From positions 62,001 to 126,000 of the forward strand of contig NZ_JASBQQ010000003.1 of the NCBI RefSeq assembly GCF_029961185.1: 64,000 nt of DNA, read 5' to 3'. A program made the position numbers and the translations under genes. This DNA comes from Albidovulum aestuarii (GTDB lineage: Bacteria; Pseudomonadota; Alphaproteobacteria; Rhodobacterales; Rhodobacteraceae). The notes beneath the pieces were generated by a model. The model made no database searches. It saw nothing but the letters and a program-made list of their open reading frames with translations, and was not told the DNA's origin. Below are positions 55,084-64,000 of the stretch, in pieces; the first letter of the stretch is position 1, and each line of letters begins with the position of its first letter.

Positions 55084-57693
55084 GTGAGAAAAGTCAGAGC
55101 CCTTCCGCATGAGGCGCTGAGGCGCCTCAGATGGCCCGTGCGCATCACGCGGGCCGGGATGGCGGCTGAACGGATCACGAAGGGATTCTGGCCGGTCTGG
55201 ACGATCCTCTTCACTGTCATCGCCGCCCTGGCGCTGGGCCTGCATGATACGCTGCCGGTCGAGGCGGTGTGGATCGGTGGTGTTCTGGCGCTGGGCGGGC
55301 TTGGCTGGGCGCTTGTCAGAGGCATACGCGACTTCCGTTGGCCGACCCGTGCCGAGGCGCTGGAACGGCTGGATCTGACGATGCCCGGACGCCCCATCGC
55401 GGCGTTGCAGGACAGTCTGGCCCTTGGGCATGAGGACAAGGGTTCGGCCGCGGTCTGGCGCGCCCATGTCGCGCGGATGGCGGAACGGGCCGTGGGCGCA
55501 AAGCCACCGGTGCCCGATTTGCGCGTCTCGCGCCGCGACCGGTTCGCGCTGCGTTACGCGGCGCTTACGGCCTTTGTCATCGCGCTTCTTTTCGGCTCGC
55601 TCTGGCGGGTGGCCGAGGTGCCGGCACTCGCCCGCCCCGGAAAGGCCGTCGATGTGGCGGGCGGGCCGTCATGGGAGGGGTGGGCCGAGCCTCCGCCCTA
55701 TACCGGTCTTCCCAGTCTTTACCTCAACACCATCACCGATGAGACGATCCATCTGCCCGAAGGCACAAGGATCACCCTGCGCCTTTACGGTGCGGCGGCG
55801 GATCTGGCTGTCGAGGAGACGGTATCGGGCCGGGTGCCGGAGCCTGCGCCGGACGATGCGGGCGTGGAGCCTGCTGCGCTCGACACCGTGCGCGCGGTGG
55901 AGTTCGAGGCGGTCGCGAATGGCCGCCTGACCATTTCGGGCGAGGGCGGACGTGCGTGGAATGTGACGATCCTGCCCGATGAGCCGCCGGTGGTCGAGAT
56001 CGCAGGCCGGATCATGAAAGAGGCCGATGGCCGCATGACGCAGCCATTCATTGCCAAAGACGACTATGCCGTCACCTCGGGCCGTGCCGTGATCGAACTG
56101 GATTTCGAAGCAATCGACCGCCGCTACGGGCTGAGCGCAGACCCCGAGGCGCGCGACGCGCTGGCCTATGACCTGCCGATGCCAATCTCGGGCGACCGGA
56201 AGGAATTCAGCGAGGCGCTGGTCGAGGACGCGTCGAAGCATCCCTTCGCCAATCTGCCGGTCAGGATGACCTTCGAGGTCACCGATGGCCGCAACCAGAC
56301 CGGACGGAGCGCGACGGAGTCCATCCTGCTACCCGGGCGTACGTTCTTTGACCCGGTTGCGGCCTCGCTGATCGAGCTCAGGCGCGATCTGCTTTGGACG
56401 CGCGACAATGGCAGGCGCACCAGCCAGGTCCTGCATGCGCTGACCCACAAGCCCGAGGGGCTTTTGAGGAACGAACGGGCGTTTCTGATGATCCGGGTGG
56501 CGATGCGGCGGCTGGATGCGGCGCTGGGACAGGGGCGGCTCAGCCCCGAAATGCGCGATGAACTGGCCGAGGCTTTGTGGAACATCGCCGAACTGATCGA
56601 GGATGGCGGGCTTGCCGACGCGCTGGAAAGGATGCGGCAGGCGCAGGAGCGGCTGTCGGAGGCAATCCGGCGCGGCGCCTCGCCCGACGAGATCCAGCAG
56701 TTGATGGACGAGCTTCGGCAGGCGACGGATGACTATATCCGCAAGCTGGCGGAGAACATGGAGCGGCAGGGCACTGACGAACCGGGCCAGCAGCAGGCCG
56801 AGAACAATCAGCAGATTACCGGTGACCAGATCCAGCAGATGATGGATGAAATCCAGCGCCTGATGGAAGAAGGCCGCATGGCCGAGGCGCAGGAATTGCT
56901 GGAGCAGTTCAACCGGATGATGGAGAACCTGCGTGTGACCGAGGGTCAGAACGGCGAGGGTCAGCAGGGGCCGGGCGGCAAGGCGATGCAAGGCCTGCGC
57001 CAGACGCTGAGGGATCAGCAGGGTCTCTCGGACGAGGCGTTCCGCCGTTTGCAGGAGCAGTTCGGCCAGCAGGGTGAGGGCCAGCAGCAGGGGCAGGACG
57101 GCCAGCAGGGTCAGAACCAGTCCGGCCAGCAGGACGGTGAGAGCGGGGAAGGCGACGACCCCAACGGAATGGGGCGGGGTGACGGGACGGGCCGCGACGG
57201 TCTTGCCGAGCGCCAGCAGGCGCTGCGCGAGATGCTGCGGCGGCAGGAAGAGGGCCTGCCCGGCCTGCCCTCAGAAGACGGCGGTGCGACGCAGCGGTCG
57301 CTGGACCGCGCGGGCCGGTCGATGGACGGCGCCGAACAGGCGTTGCGTGACGGCAACCTGGCGGACGCGCTGGAACGGCAGGCGGAGGCGATCGAGAGCC
57401 TGCGCGAAGGGTTGCGCAGCCTCGGCGAGGCGCTGGCTCAGAACCAGTCGCAGCAGCCGGGTGGGCAGGGCGAGACGTTTGGCGCCACGGGGCCGGACGC
57501 GATGCGCGACCCGTTGGGCCGGACCAGCCGGACATTCGATCCCGAAATCAGGGGGCGCGGATATATCGGCGAGGATGGCGATGTCTATGGCCGCGCCCGC
57601 GAGCTGATGGACGAGATCCGCAGGCGGTCCGGCGAGCAGTCCCGTCCGCCGGGCGAGCTGGACTATCTCAAACGTCTGATGGACCGGTTCTGA
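55084..57693 (+). CDS. DUF4175 (TIGR02302-type) membrane protein
   Basis: 869 residues from a GTG at 55084. Two to three N-terminal membrane spans (about 35-80 and 155-180) are followed by a periplasmic beta-rich part (200-400) and a long helical region with many Gln and Met. Residues ~555-800 are Gln/Gly-rich (QQGEGQQQGQDGQQGQNQ), a low-complexity stretch. This family follows lysA in many alphaproteobacteria but has no known function. The architecture suggests an envelope-spanning structural or chaperone role. Confidence 0.85.
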   Translation: MRKVRALPHEALRRLRWPVRITRAGMAAERITKGFWPVWTILFTVIAALALGLHDTLPVEAVWIGGVLALGGLGWALVRGIRDFRWPTRAEALERLDLTMPGRPIAALQDSLALGHEDKGSAAVWRAHVARMAERAVGAKPPVPDLRVSRRDRFALRYAALTAFVIALLFGSLWRVAEVPALARPGKAVDVAGGPSWEGWAEPPPYTGLPSLYLNTITDETIHLPEGTRITLRLYGAAADLAVEETVSGRVPEPAPDDAGVEPAALDTVRAVEFEAVANGRLTISGEGGRAWNVTILPDEPPVVEIAGRIMKEADGRMTQPFIAKDDYAVTSGRAVIELDFEAIDRRYGLSADPEARDALAYDLPMPISGDRKEFSEALVEDASKHPFANLPVRMTFEVTDGRNQTGRSATESILLPGRTFFDPVAASLIELRRDLLWTRDNGRRTSQVLHALTHKPEGLLRNERAFLMIRVAMRRLDAALGQGRLSPEMRDELAEALWNIAELIEDGGLADALERMRQAQERLSEAIRRGASPDEIQQLMDELRQATDDYIRKLAENMERQGTDEPGQQQAENNQQITGDQIQQMMDEIQRLMEEGRMAEAQELLEQFNRMMENLRVTEGQNGEGQQGPGGKAMQGLRQTLRDQQGLSDEAFRRLQEQFGQQGEGQQQGQDGQQGQNQSGQQDGESGEGDDPNGMGRGDGTGRDGLAERQQALREMLRRQEEGLPGLPSEDGGATQRSLDRAGRSMDGAEQALRDGNLADALERQAEAIESLREGLRSLGEALAQNQSQQPGGQGETFGATGPDAMRDPLGRTSRTFDPEIRGRGYIGEDGDVYGRARELMDEIRRRSGEQSRPPGELDYLKRLMDRF

Positions 57694-57711
57694 ACCAGCC
57701 GGGGTACCGGA

Positions 57712-58644
57712 TCAGGAGGCGTCGCCCTTGATCGCCACGGTCAGCGCCTGCATCTGCCCGTCGAGCCAGATGCGCGCCGCGTTCACCGCCTCGACATAGG
57801 CTGCAAGCGCCGGTTCAAGTGACGGAACCGATTGCGCCAGCGTGGGGGCCAGAACGTAGAGCGCGAGCGCCAGAGCGGCAATCAGAACGGCGAGCGAGAA
57901 GCCGCGGCGGAAGCCCGAGCGCTGCCTGACGGCCATCGCCTCGGGCGCGTCGCGGGCGGCAGCCTCGTCGCCGCGCTCCGAGGTGGCACGCAGGGTGGAA
58001 TTGATTTCCTCGATGTCGGGCAGCAATTCGCGCCGCGAGGCGCGCGATGTCAGGGCATCGTCGTCGAGGTCGTCCTCATCGCCCCGGACCCGCACGACAC
58101 GGTCGCGCACCGGTTCGGGGGCGGCTGCCGCCGTCGCGGCGGCCACGGCAAGGCCGAGATCGGGCTGGGTTTCCAGCGCGGCACTTTCGGATTTGCGGGC
58201 CCGCGTCTCGCGCTCGGCCTCTTCCTGAAGCACGCCGCGCACCGCGTCATCCAGCGTGCGTCGGCGCAACTCACCCTCGGGGGCCGAAGGGACGGGCATT
58301 TCTTCGGCGGTATCCGCCGCGACCTCGTCGTCGGCGGCCGCTTCGGGGGTGTCTGCCGTGGTCTCGTCATCCTCAACCGCGCTGGGGGTGTCGTCCGGTT
58401 CGGTCGCAGTTTCGGGTGCAGCGACGTCTTCTTCGACGGGCGGCGGGGCGCTCGGCGCTTTTGCAACTGGTTCCTGCGGCGCCGGTTCCGCGATCTTTAC
58501 AGGCGCCGGCGTCGTCAGTTTCAGCGCGGATTGCTGAAACCACGCATGTCCGCAATTCGAGCACTGGACATCCCGGCCCGTCTCGGGGATGACGCTGTCG
58601 TCCACCTCATATTGTGCACCACAGCTCGGGCATATCAAACGCAT
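57712..58644 (-). CDS. MJ0042-type zinc-ribbon protein with C-terminal membrane span
   Basis: 310 residues from the ATG at 58644 (GGTGGGAAC upstream). The N-terminus has MRLICPSCGAQYEVDDSVIP and VQCSNCGHAWFQQS, a four-Cys zinc ribbon. A long acidic Ala/Pro/Glu-rich linker (about 45-230) ends in a single membrane segment near 243-265 (FSLAVLIAALALALYVLAP). It converges with DUF4175 and is divergent from ftsE. Its role next to ftsEX in Rhodobacterales is not known. Confidence 0.85.
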   Translation of the reverse strand: MRLICPSCGAQYEVDDSVIPETGRDVQCSNCGHAWFQQSALKLTTPAPVKIAEPAPQEPVAKAPSAPPPVEEDVAAPETATEPDDTPSAVEDDETTADTPEAAADDEVAADTAEEMPVPSAPEGELRRRTLDDAVRGVLQEEAERETRARKSESAALETQPDLGLAVAAATAAAAPEPVRDRVVRVRGDEDDLDDDALTSRASRRELLPDIEEINSTLRATSERGDEAAARDAPEAMAVRQRSGFRRGFSLAVLIAALALALYVLAPTLAQSVPSLEPALAAYVEAVNAARIWLDGQMQALTVAIKGDAS

Positions 58645-58815
58645 GTCGTTCCCACCGATTTCGCCAGCCACAATCACGGCCCATGTGACCGCTTCGTCAT
58701 TATTGTTGGCTATTTGTAGCAAGCAAAGGCGCGGGCTCCAAGTCTTGATGCTGCGGCGCGGGATTTCTGCGCAAGGTGATGCAGCAGCGACTCGGCTGAA
58801 AATGTGTGTTCAAAG

Positions 58816-59487
58816 ATGATCGCGTTCGACGATGTCAGCTATGGCTATGGTGGTACGCCGCTGTTGCGCGGGATATCCCTGCGGCTGACGCCGGGGTCGT
58901 TCCATTTCCTGACCGGACCCTCGGGCGCAGGCAAATCCACGTTTCTTAAGCTTTGCTACGGCGAGTTGATGCCGATTTCCGGCAAGGTCTCGCTGATCGG
59001 GCAAGACCGTACGGCGATGACGCGCGACGATATCGCCCGGCTCAGGGGGCGGATCGGGGTCGTGCATCAGGATTGCCAATTCCTCGACCACCTTCCTGTG
59101 GCCGAGAACGTGGCCCTGCCCCTGACCGTGGCCGGGCGCGACGCCGATGCCGGAGAGCTGCGCGAGCTTCTGTCCTGGGTCGGCCTTGGTTCGCGGGCGG
59201 GGGCCCTGCCGCCGTCGCTGTCGGGAGGCGAGCGCCAGCGGGCGGCTTTGGCCCGCGCGGTCGTCCTGTCGCCCGACCTCCTGCTGGCCGATGAGCCCAC
59301 GGGCAATCTCGACTGGGAGATGTCGCTGAGGCTTCTGACGCTCCTCAGCGAGTTGAACCGGATGGGCAAGACAGTCGTGATCGCGACCCATGACCTGAAC
59401 CTGATCCGGGCCGCCAAGCCGCTGGTTTCGGCCCGGGTGCTGCGGATCAAGGATCGCCAGATCATCCATGCGGGGGCAGAGCTGTGA
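58816..59487 (+). CDS. ftsE: Cell division ATP-binding protein FtsE
   Basis: 223 residues from the ATG at 58816 (a GTG four codons earlier is possible). Walker A is GPSGAGKST, the signature LSGGERQRAA, and Walker B LLADEPTGNLD, all in the FtsE/LolD group. With FtsX it forms an ABC complex that controls peptidoglycan hydrolases at the septum. Its stop overlaps ftsX by four bases. Confidence 0.93.
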   Translation: MIAFDDVSYGYGGTPLLRGISLRLTPGSFHFLTGPSGAGKSTFLKLCYGELMPISGKVSLIGQDRTAMTRDDIARLRGRIGVVHQDCQFLDHLPVAENVALPLTVAGRDADAGELRELLSWVGLGSRAGALPPSLSGGERQRAALARAVVLSPDLLLADEPTGNLDWEMSLRLLTLLSELNRMGKTVVIATHDLNLIRAAKPLVSARVLRIKDRQIIHAGAEL

Positions 59488-60389
59488 GCGCCATGATGAT
59501 CCGCCTGAAGGTGCTCGCCGGTGGAGAGGGTAGCAGCGACCGGGTGGTTCCGCCGTCGGGCGCGCCCGCGATCCTGACGATCGCCTCGGCCGCTGCGATG
59601 GCTTTCCTTGCCGTCTTCGCGCTGGCTTTGTCGCTGGCCGCCGGACACCTGGCCGAGCGCTGGTCCGAGGCCCTGGCGCAGGGCGCGACGGTGCGCATAT
59701 CGGCCCCGTCGGGTGAGATGGAAGTCAAGACCGCGCGCGTACTGGCGATTCTGGCCGAAACGCCCGGGATCGCGTCGGCCCGGGCCCTGGAGCCATCTGA
59801 GATGCAGGCGCTGCTCGCGCCGTGGTTCGGGCCCGACCTGCCGGTCGACAGCCTGCCGATACCGCAACTGATCGAGATCGCCGAGGAGGGGCAGGGTTTC
59901 GATGCCGAGGGGCTGCGGCTCCGGCTGTCGGCGGAAGTGCCCGAAGCGGTGATCGATGATCATCAGGGCTGGCGGAGGCCGCTGGTTGCGGCGGCAGGGC
60001 GGCTACGGCTTCTGGGGGGGCTCTCCATCGTCCTGATCGTCGGGACCATGGCCGCGATGGTGACGCTGGCGGCCCGTGCCGCACTTGCCGCGAACGGGCA
60101 GGTGATCCGGGTGCTGCGCCTTGTCGGCGCGCGCGATACCTTCATCGCCCGCGCCTTCGTCCGCCGCTTCACGCTCCGCGCCGTTGCCGGGGCGTTGGGC
60201 GGGACGTTGGCCGGAATGGCCGCCTTAGCACTTCTGCCCGCCGCGTCCCAGGCGGGCGGGTTCCTGACCGGGCTTGGGTTCAGCGGGGCGGGTTGGCTCA
60301 CGCCGCTGGCAATTCCCGCCGTGACCGCTATCGTGGCCTTTGCCGCGACCCGCGCGGCAGCATTCCGCAGCCTCAGGGAGGTGCAATGA
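59484..60389 (+). CDS. ftsX: Cell division protein FtsX
   Basis: 301 residues with four membrane spans: one near 28-50 and three near 175-290. The periplasmic loop lies between the first and second. Conserved features are GATVRISAPSGEMEVKT and the late VIRVLRLVGARDTFIARAFV, typical of FtsX. It pairs with FtsE. The stop overlaps plsC (ATGA), so division and phospholipid synthesis genes are translated together. Confidence 0.92.
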   Translation: MSAMMIRLKVLAGGEGSSDRVVPPSGAPAILTIASAAAMAFLAVFALALSLAAGHLAERWSEALAQGATVRISAPSGEMEVKTARVLAILAETPGIASARALEPSEMQALLAPWFGPDLPVDSLPIPQLIEIAEEGQGFDAEGLRLRLSAEVPEAVIDDHQGWRRPLVAAAGRLRLLGGLSIVLIVGTMAAMVTLAARAALAANGQVIRVLRLVGARDTFIARAFVRRFTLRAVAGALGGTLAGMAALALLPAASQAGGFLTGLGFSGAGWLTPLAIPAVTAIVAFAATRAAAFRSLREVQ

Positions 60390-61123
60390 GACTGCTTCTG
60401 CAATATCTGCTGTCGCTGATCTTCATCGTGCAGATGTATCTGGCGATGGTGGTCTACGCGCTTTTCTGGACGCCCTTCGTGATCTTCCGGCGCGAGGCGG
60501 CCTTTGATGCGGTTCATGCCTATTGCCGCTGGGTCCGCGCCTCAGCCGCCTTTCTGGTCGGTCTGAAATCCGAAATCCGCGGCGAGGTGCCGGAAGACGA
60601 GGTGCTGATCGGCGCCAAGCATCAGAGCTTCTTCGACATCATCCTGATCGTCTCGGTCGTGCCGCGCCCGAAGTTCATCATGAAGAAGGAACTGCTGTGG
60701 ACGCCCATCGTCGGATGGTATGCCAAAAGGTTGGGCTGCATTCCGGTCGACAGGGGCAAACGCGGGCAGGCGGTCAAGAAGATGGTGGCGGATGTGAAGG
60801 CGGGCACGAGCTGGCCCGGCCAGCTGATCATCTATCCGCAAGGCACCCGCGTCGCAGCAGGCGCGACACGGCCCTACAAGGTGGGCGTCGGCGTCCTTTA
60901 TTCGCAACTCGGGCAGGATTGCGTACCAGCCGCCACCAATGTCGGCGTGTTCTGGCCGCGCCATGGGTTGTTGCGCAAGCCGGGCCTTGCGGTGGTGGAG
61001 TTCCTGCCGCGCATCCCGGCGGGGCTGTCGGTCGAAGAATTCATGGAGCGGATCGAGCCCGAGGTTGAAGGCGCGTCGAACCGGCTGATGGCAGAGGCGG
61101 GGTTCGTCGGACAGGAGGGCTGA
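60386..61123 (+). CDS. plsC: 1-acyl-sn-glycerol-3-phosphate acyltransferase
   Basis: 245 residues from the ATG overlapping the ftsX stop. One N-terminal membrane span (about 8-33). The HX4D catalytic motif is H79-QSFFD84 (AKHQSFFDIIL), and the substrate motif is YPQGTRVAAGA. It adds the second acyl chain to make phosphatidic acid. The PPOX-type gene follows after three bases. Confidence 0.93.
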   Translation: MRLLLQYLLSLIFIVQMYLAMVVYALFWTPFVIFRREAAFDAVHAYCRWVRASAAFLVGLKSEIRGEVPEDEVLIGAKHQSFFDIILIVSVVPRPKFIMKKELLWTPIVGWYAKRLGCIPVDRGKRGQAVKKMVADVKAGTSWPGQLIIYPQGTRVAAGATRPYKVGVGVLYSQLGQDCVPAATNVGVFWPRHGLLRKPGLAVVEFLPRIPAGLSVEEFMERIEPEVEGASNRLMAEAGFVGQEG

Positions 61124-61126
61124 AGG

Positions 61127-61732
61127 GTGCAGGCGATCACGTCCATCGAGGAGCTGGAGCGCCATTACGGCACGCCCGCACAGGCCTCGCTCATCAAGGT
61201 CGCGCGGCGGATGACGCCCACCTATCGCGCATGGATCGCCCGGTCGCGGCTCTGCATCCTGTCAACCGTCGGCCCCGAGGGCACCGATGCCAGCCCGCGC
61301 GGCGATGACGGCCCGGTGGTGCGCGAGATCGACCCCGGCACGCTGACCTTGCCCGACTGGAAGGGCAACAACCGAATTGACAGCTTGCGCAACATCGTCC
61401 GCGATCCGCGCGTCAGCCTGATGTTCCTTGTCCCCGGCTCGGACAATGTGGTCCGGGTGAACGGAACGGCACAAGTTACGGCGGATCAGGCCCTCTGCGA
61501 CAGCTTCGCACGGGATGGCAAAAGCCCCCGAACCGTCATCCTGATCGCCATCGAAGAGGTCTATTCCCAATGCGCCCGCGCGCTGATGCGGTCGCGGGCA
61601 TGGAAGGACGGAGACCAGTCTGAAGGCCTGCCGACCACCGGCGACATGCTGGCCGAGATGAGCCAGGGCACCATCGACGGCGCGGCCTATGACGCGGAAT
61701 GGCCCGGGCGGGCGAAGGAGTCGCTGTGGTGA
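61127..61732 (+). CDS. PPOX-type FMN-binding protein (MSMEG_1061 group)
   Basis: 201 residues from a GTG three bases after plsC. The split-barrel FMN site shows LCILSTVGPEGTDASPRGDD, TLPDWKGNNRIDSLRNI and VRVNGTAQVT, and ends with the C-terminal helix YSQCARALMRSRAWKD. The family is related to pyridoxamine phosphate oxidase but often acts on other substrates. It ends the ftsE operon. Confidence 0.88.
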   Translation: MQAITSIEELERHYGTPAQASLIKVARRMTPTYRAWIARSRLCILSTVGPEGTDASPRGDDGPVVREIDPGTLTLPDWKGNNRIDSLRNIVRDPRVSLMFLVPGSDNVVRVNGTAQVTADQALCDSFARDGKSPRTVILIAIEEVYSQCARALMRSRAWKDGDQSEGLPTTGDMLAEMSQGTIDGAAYDAEWPGRAKESLW

Positions 61733-61794
61733 CATGATGGTGCCTTGAAACAGATTCACAGTGACTCAGGAATCAGTCCGCAGGTTTTTCAAAC

Positions 61795-62745
61795 ATGTTT
61801 CCGCTCAACCCACCCACAGTGTTTCAACTGGTTTTGGTCGGAGTCGCTCTTTCGACAGCATTAGCGCTAAGGTTCGGGTGGCGTTGGCGTATTCTGTTTC
61901 TTGGCGCGGCGATTGCTCTTCCAACCGGATTTCTCTGGTCTGACCCTCCAACCGGCCAATATGCAGGATTTGCGTATCTGTTTGTGACCGGCCCTTCCAT
62001 AGCCACGGCGCTTCTCGGGGCTGCCTTGGGCATCGGCATGCGATCCGGGGGCGTTCGCCCCCGGACGTCCATCGCGGTGCTTCTGAGTTTGAGTATCGCC
62101 ACTGCCGGCGCGGCGCTATGGCATCAATATGTACCAAGCGCCTGCCTCAAGACACCGCTTCAGGTTCGGATCGACGGTGTTACCCTTCACCTGCCGTCGG
62201 AACTGCAACCCCGCCTGGAGCATGGTGATGAAATCAACTTTTTTGGGGTACCGCATCGAAAATCTTCTTTCGCACGCCTATGCCGGATGAGTGAGAATGG
62301 CATTCGCGCCATCGAAATGGATACCGTCTGGATCACGCCGGCGGCAAACCACCAGATGATGACGGCTGCCTGCGAGGATCGCGAGCCTCCGGCATGGTGC
62401 AACAGCTACTCATCCCAGCCCTACCGCCGGGTGGGGAAAGTGCTAATTGCGCCGAACACCGATCAAGACTTCCCACTTCCGTATTGGGAGGAGGGAGGGT
62501 CGCTCAAGACAGACCACCAAGGCGATTTAATACAGGGTTCTGTTTGTCTCCTGCCAGATGCCGGGCTAAGGACCAAGTGCTGGGTCTGGCAGCCGTTTGG
62601 TGACAGCTCCCGCTTGACGATCAGTACCAACAATCTTGACGCTGAATTCAACGAAATGCCTATAGAAGACGCTCGCGAAATGTTACGTCTGGCGCGCGAA
62701 ATGACGCTTACCATCGTGAAGCCTGACTTGCGCTCTTCAGAGTGA
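61795..62745 (+). CDS. Membrane protein of unknown function with a Cys-containing C-terminal domain
   Basis: 316 residues. About four N-terminal membrane segments fall within residues 8-108. The soluble part (about 115-316), probably periplasmic, has Cys residues near 117, 155, 191, 202, 252 and 264, which could form disulfides. Base composition is lower in GC than the neighbours and codon choice differs. The ribosome site is weak. I recognise no family; likely an acquired or strain-specific gene. Confidence 0.6.
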   Translation: MFPLNPPTVFQLVLVGVALSTALALRFGWRWRILFLGAAIALPTGFLWSDPPTGQYAGFAYLFVTGPSIATALLGAALGIGMRSGGVRPRTSIAVLLSLSIATAGAALWHQYVPSACLKTPLQVRIDGVTLHLPSELQPRLEHGDEINFFGVPHRKSSFARLCRMSENGIRAIEMDTVWITPAANHQMMTAACEDREPPAWCNSYSSQPYRRVGKVLIAPNTDQDFPLPYWEEGGSLKTDHQGDLIQGSVCLLPDAGLRTKCWVWQPFGDSSRLTISTNNLDAEFNEMPIEDAREMLRLAREMTLTIVKPDLRSSE

Positions 62746-62832
62746 TTGTTTCCGGAGCGGAAGCTGCGCGACCCGGACAGTCAATTGCACATCGCCCGGA
62801 ACGACTAAGTGCCGCAGAGTGGTTTCCGATGT

Positions 62833-63792
62833 CTATGCGGCCAACCCCTTGGCACCCATCGCAAGGAACTTGTCGCGGCGATCTTTGACCAGTTCGGCCG
62901 GTTTCTTGCCCGAAAGCTCCTTCAGCATCTCGCCGATGGCCGTGCCGACGCTTTCGATGGCGTCCTTGCGCATGCGCTGGGCGCCGCCGAGGGGTTCCGC
63001 GATGATCCGGTCGATGACGCCGAGTTTGTGGAGGTCCTGCGCGGTCAGGCGCAGCGCATTCGCGGCCTCGCGCATGCGTTCGGCATCCTTCCACAGGATC
63101 GAGGCGCAGCCTTCGGGCGTGATCACCGAATAGATTGAATGTTCCAGCATCGCGATACGGTTGGCCGAGGCGAAAGCCACAGCCCCGCCGGAACCGCCTT
63201 CGCCGATGATCACCGAAATCAGCGGCACGCCGATCTCCAGGCATTTCTGGGTCGAGCGCGCGATAGCCTCGGATTGCCCGCGCTCCTCGGCGCCCTTGCC
63301 GGGATAGGCGCCGGGCGTGTCGACAAGCGTGATCACCGGCAGGCCGAAGCGATGGGCGAGGTCCATCAGACGGATGGCCTTGCGGTAGCCCTCGGGCCGG
63401 GCCATGCCGAAATTGCGTTCGATCCTTGTCTTGGTGTCCGAGCCTTTTTCCTGCCCGATCACCATCACCGGCTGGTCGTTGAAGCGGGCAAGACCGCCCA
63501 TCACCGCATGGTCGTCGGCAAAGTTCCGGTCACCGGCAAGGGTCGTAAACTCCGTGAACAGCGCGTCGATATAATCCTTGCAATGCGGCCGGTCCGGGTG
63601 GCGCGCGACCTGGCATTTGCGCCAGGGGTCGAGGTTCTTGTAGAGGTCCTTCAGAAGGTCTGCCGCCTTCTTGTCGAGCGCGGAGGCCTCTTTGGCGACA
63701 TCCATCCCCTCATTCTTGCGCGCCAGCGCCCGAAGCTCTTCGGCCTTGCCTTCGATTTCGGCCAGCGGCTTTTCAAACTCGAGGTAGTTCAT
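62833..63792 (-). CDS. accA: Acetyl-CoA carboxylase carboxyltransferase alpha subunit
   Basis: 319 residues. The N-terminus [20 protein letters not shown], the CoA-site region [19 protein letters not shown] and [20 protein letters not shown] are AccA hallmarks. With AccD it transfers carboxyl from biotin to acetyl-CoA, making malonyl-CoA for fatty acids. It follows the mcl1-like gene on the minus strand across 83 bases. Confidence 0.97.
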   Translation of the reverse strand: MNYLEFEKPLAEIEGKAEELRALARKNEGMDVAKEASALDKKAADLLKDLYKNLDPWRKCQVARHPDRPHCKDYIDALFTEFTTLAGDRNFADDHAVMGGLARFNDQPVMVIGQEKGSDTKTRIERNFGMARPEGYRKAIRLMDLAHRFGLPVITLVDTPGAYPGKGAEERGQSEAIARSTQKCLEIGVPLISVIIGEGGSGGAVAFASANRIAMLEHSIYSVITPEGCASILWKDAERMREAANALRLTAQDLHKLGVIDRIIAEPLGGAQRMRKDAIESVGTAIGEMLKELSGKKPAELVKDRRDKFLAMGAKGLAA

Positions 63793-63875
63793 CCCGCACT
63801 CCCTGAAGGGTCAGCGGCCTATATGCCGCTCACCGGGGGGATTTGCAATGTCTTGAACCGGATCTGGTGGACGGT

Positions 63876-64000
63876 TCAGCCGGCGATCATCTCGGATTGC
63901 CGGACGATCACTTCGGCCTGCTTGATCGAGGCGATATCGACCAGCCGGCCTTTGTAGACCGTGGCACCTTCGCCGCGCGCCTTGGCGGCTTCCATCGCTG
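63876..64000 (-). CDS. mcl1: L-malyl-CoA/beta-methylmalyl-CoA lyase-like (3' end only)
   Basis: Only the last 41 codons are in the window, ending at 63876. They read AMEAAKARGEGATVYKGRLV, then DIASIKQAEVIVRQSEMIAG. This C-terminus closely matches the Mcl1 lyases of Rhodobacter that I recall. If right, the organism has the ethylmalonyl-CoA pathway for acetate. A related HpcH/HpaI lyase cannot be excluded from so short a piece. Confidence 0.75.
   Translation of the reverse strand, partial: AMEAAKARGEGATVYKGRLVDIASIKQAEVIVRQSEMIAG

Overview
The window is a piece of an alphaproteobacterial chromosome, most likely from the Rhodobacterales (Rhodobacter/Paracoccus/Roseobacter group). Evidence for this is the high GC content, a GcrA cell-cycle regulator, the ctaC-ctaB-small membrane protein-ctaG-ctaE order of aa3 oxidase genes running into SURF1, thrC and an M16 peptidase, the DUF4175 gene after lysA, the zinc-ribbon/ftsE/ftsX/plsC run, and a C-terminal fragment that reads like L-malyl-CoA lyase (Mcl1). 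No tRNA, rRNA, CRISPR array, phage or transposase gene was seen. About 63 protein genes and two clear pseudogenes are described.

Layout. 1-4.2 kb: a MoxR/DUF58/SpoIIM-like/RDD envelope operon, cut by the left edge. 4.2-7.6 kb (minus strand): an ABC-2 exporter pair, gcrA and a nitrilase. 7.9-10.0 kb: argD and argF. 10.0-13.0 kb: a lower-GC insert with surface-sugar genes (DegT-type aminotransferase, NeuD/PglD-type acyltransferase, glycosyltransferase-like protein). 13.1-18.0 kb (minus strand): pnp, a decayed formylglycine-generating-enzyme gene, a second nitrilase-family gene and an M24 peptidase-like gene broken by an in-frame TAA. 18.2-27.0 kb: valS, msrC-like, a double GFA protein, a VOC protein, a homocysteine methyltransferase, an RluA-type pseudouridine synthase, DUF1643, a membrane-anchored RTX-repeat protein and rpsO. 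27.5 kb: a secreted Gly/Asp repeat protein. 28.2-30.8 kb: an HD-domain protein and a PhyH dioxygenase, divergent from a LysR regulator. 30.8-37.3 kb: topA, a glycosyltransferase-like gene, dprA and tldD.

37.5-44.9 kb: the cytochrome aa3 subunit II/III and assembly operon, a strong terminator, then SURF1, thrC, an M16 peptidase and a GNAT. 44.9-53.5 kb: accessory genes: an XRE regulator divergent from a 54-residue gene, an MBL-fold protein, an FAD-linked oxidase, apt, a beta-helix-like membrane protein, a flavin reductase, two GNATs and EcsC. 53.8-61.7 kb: lysA, DUF4175, a zinc-ribbon protein, ftsE-ftsX-plsC and a PPOX-type flavoprotein. 61.8-64.0 kb: an unknown membrane protein, accA, and the 3' end of an mcl1-like gene.

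Points most worth following up: (1) the HD/PhyH oxygenase pair with a perfect inverted repeat just in front of its regulator; (2) a motif of three helically phased 11-bp units found in two unrelated intergenic regions; (3) the XRE gene and small ORF, with two sets of direct repeats between them; (4) neighbouring gene decay at 15.4-18.0 kb; (5) an atypical, AT-richer insertion inside valS; (6) the sugar-gene insert between argF and pnp.
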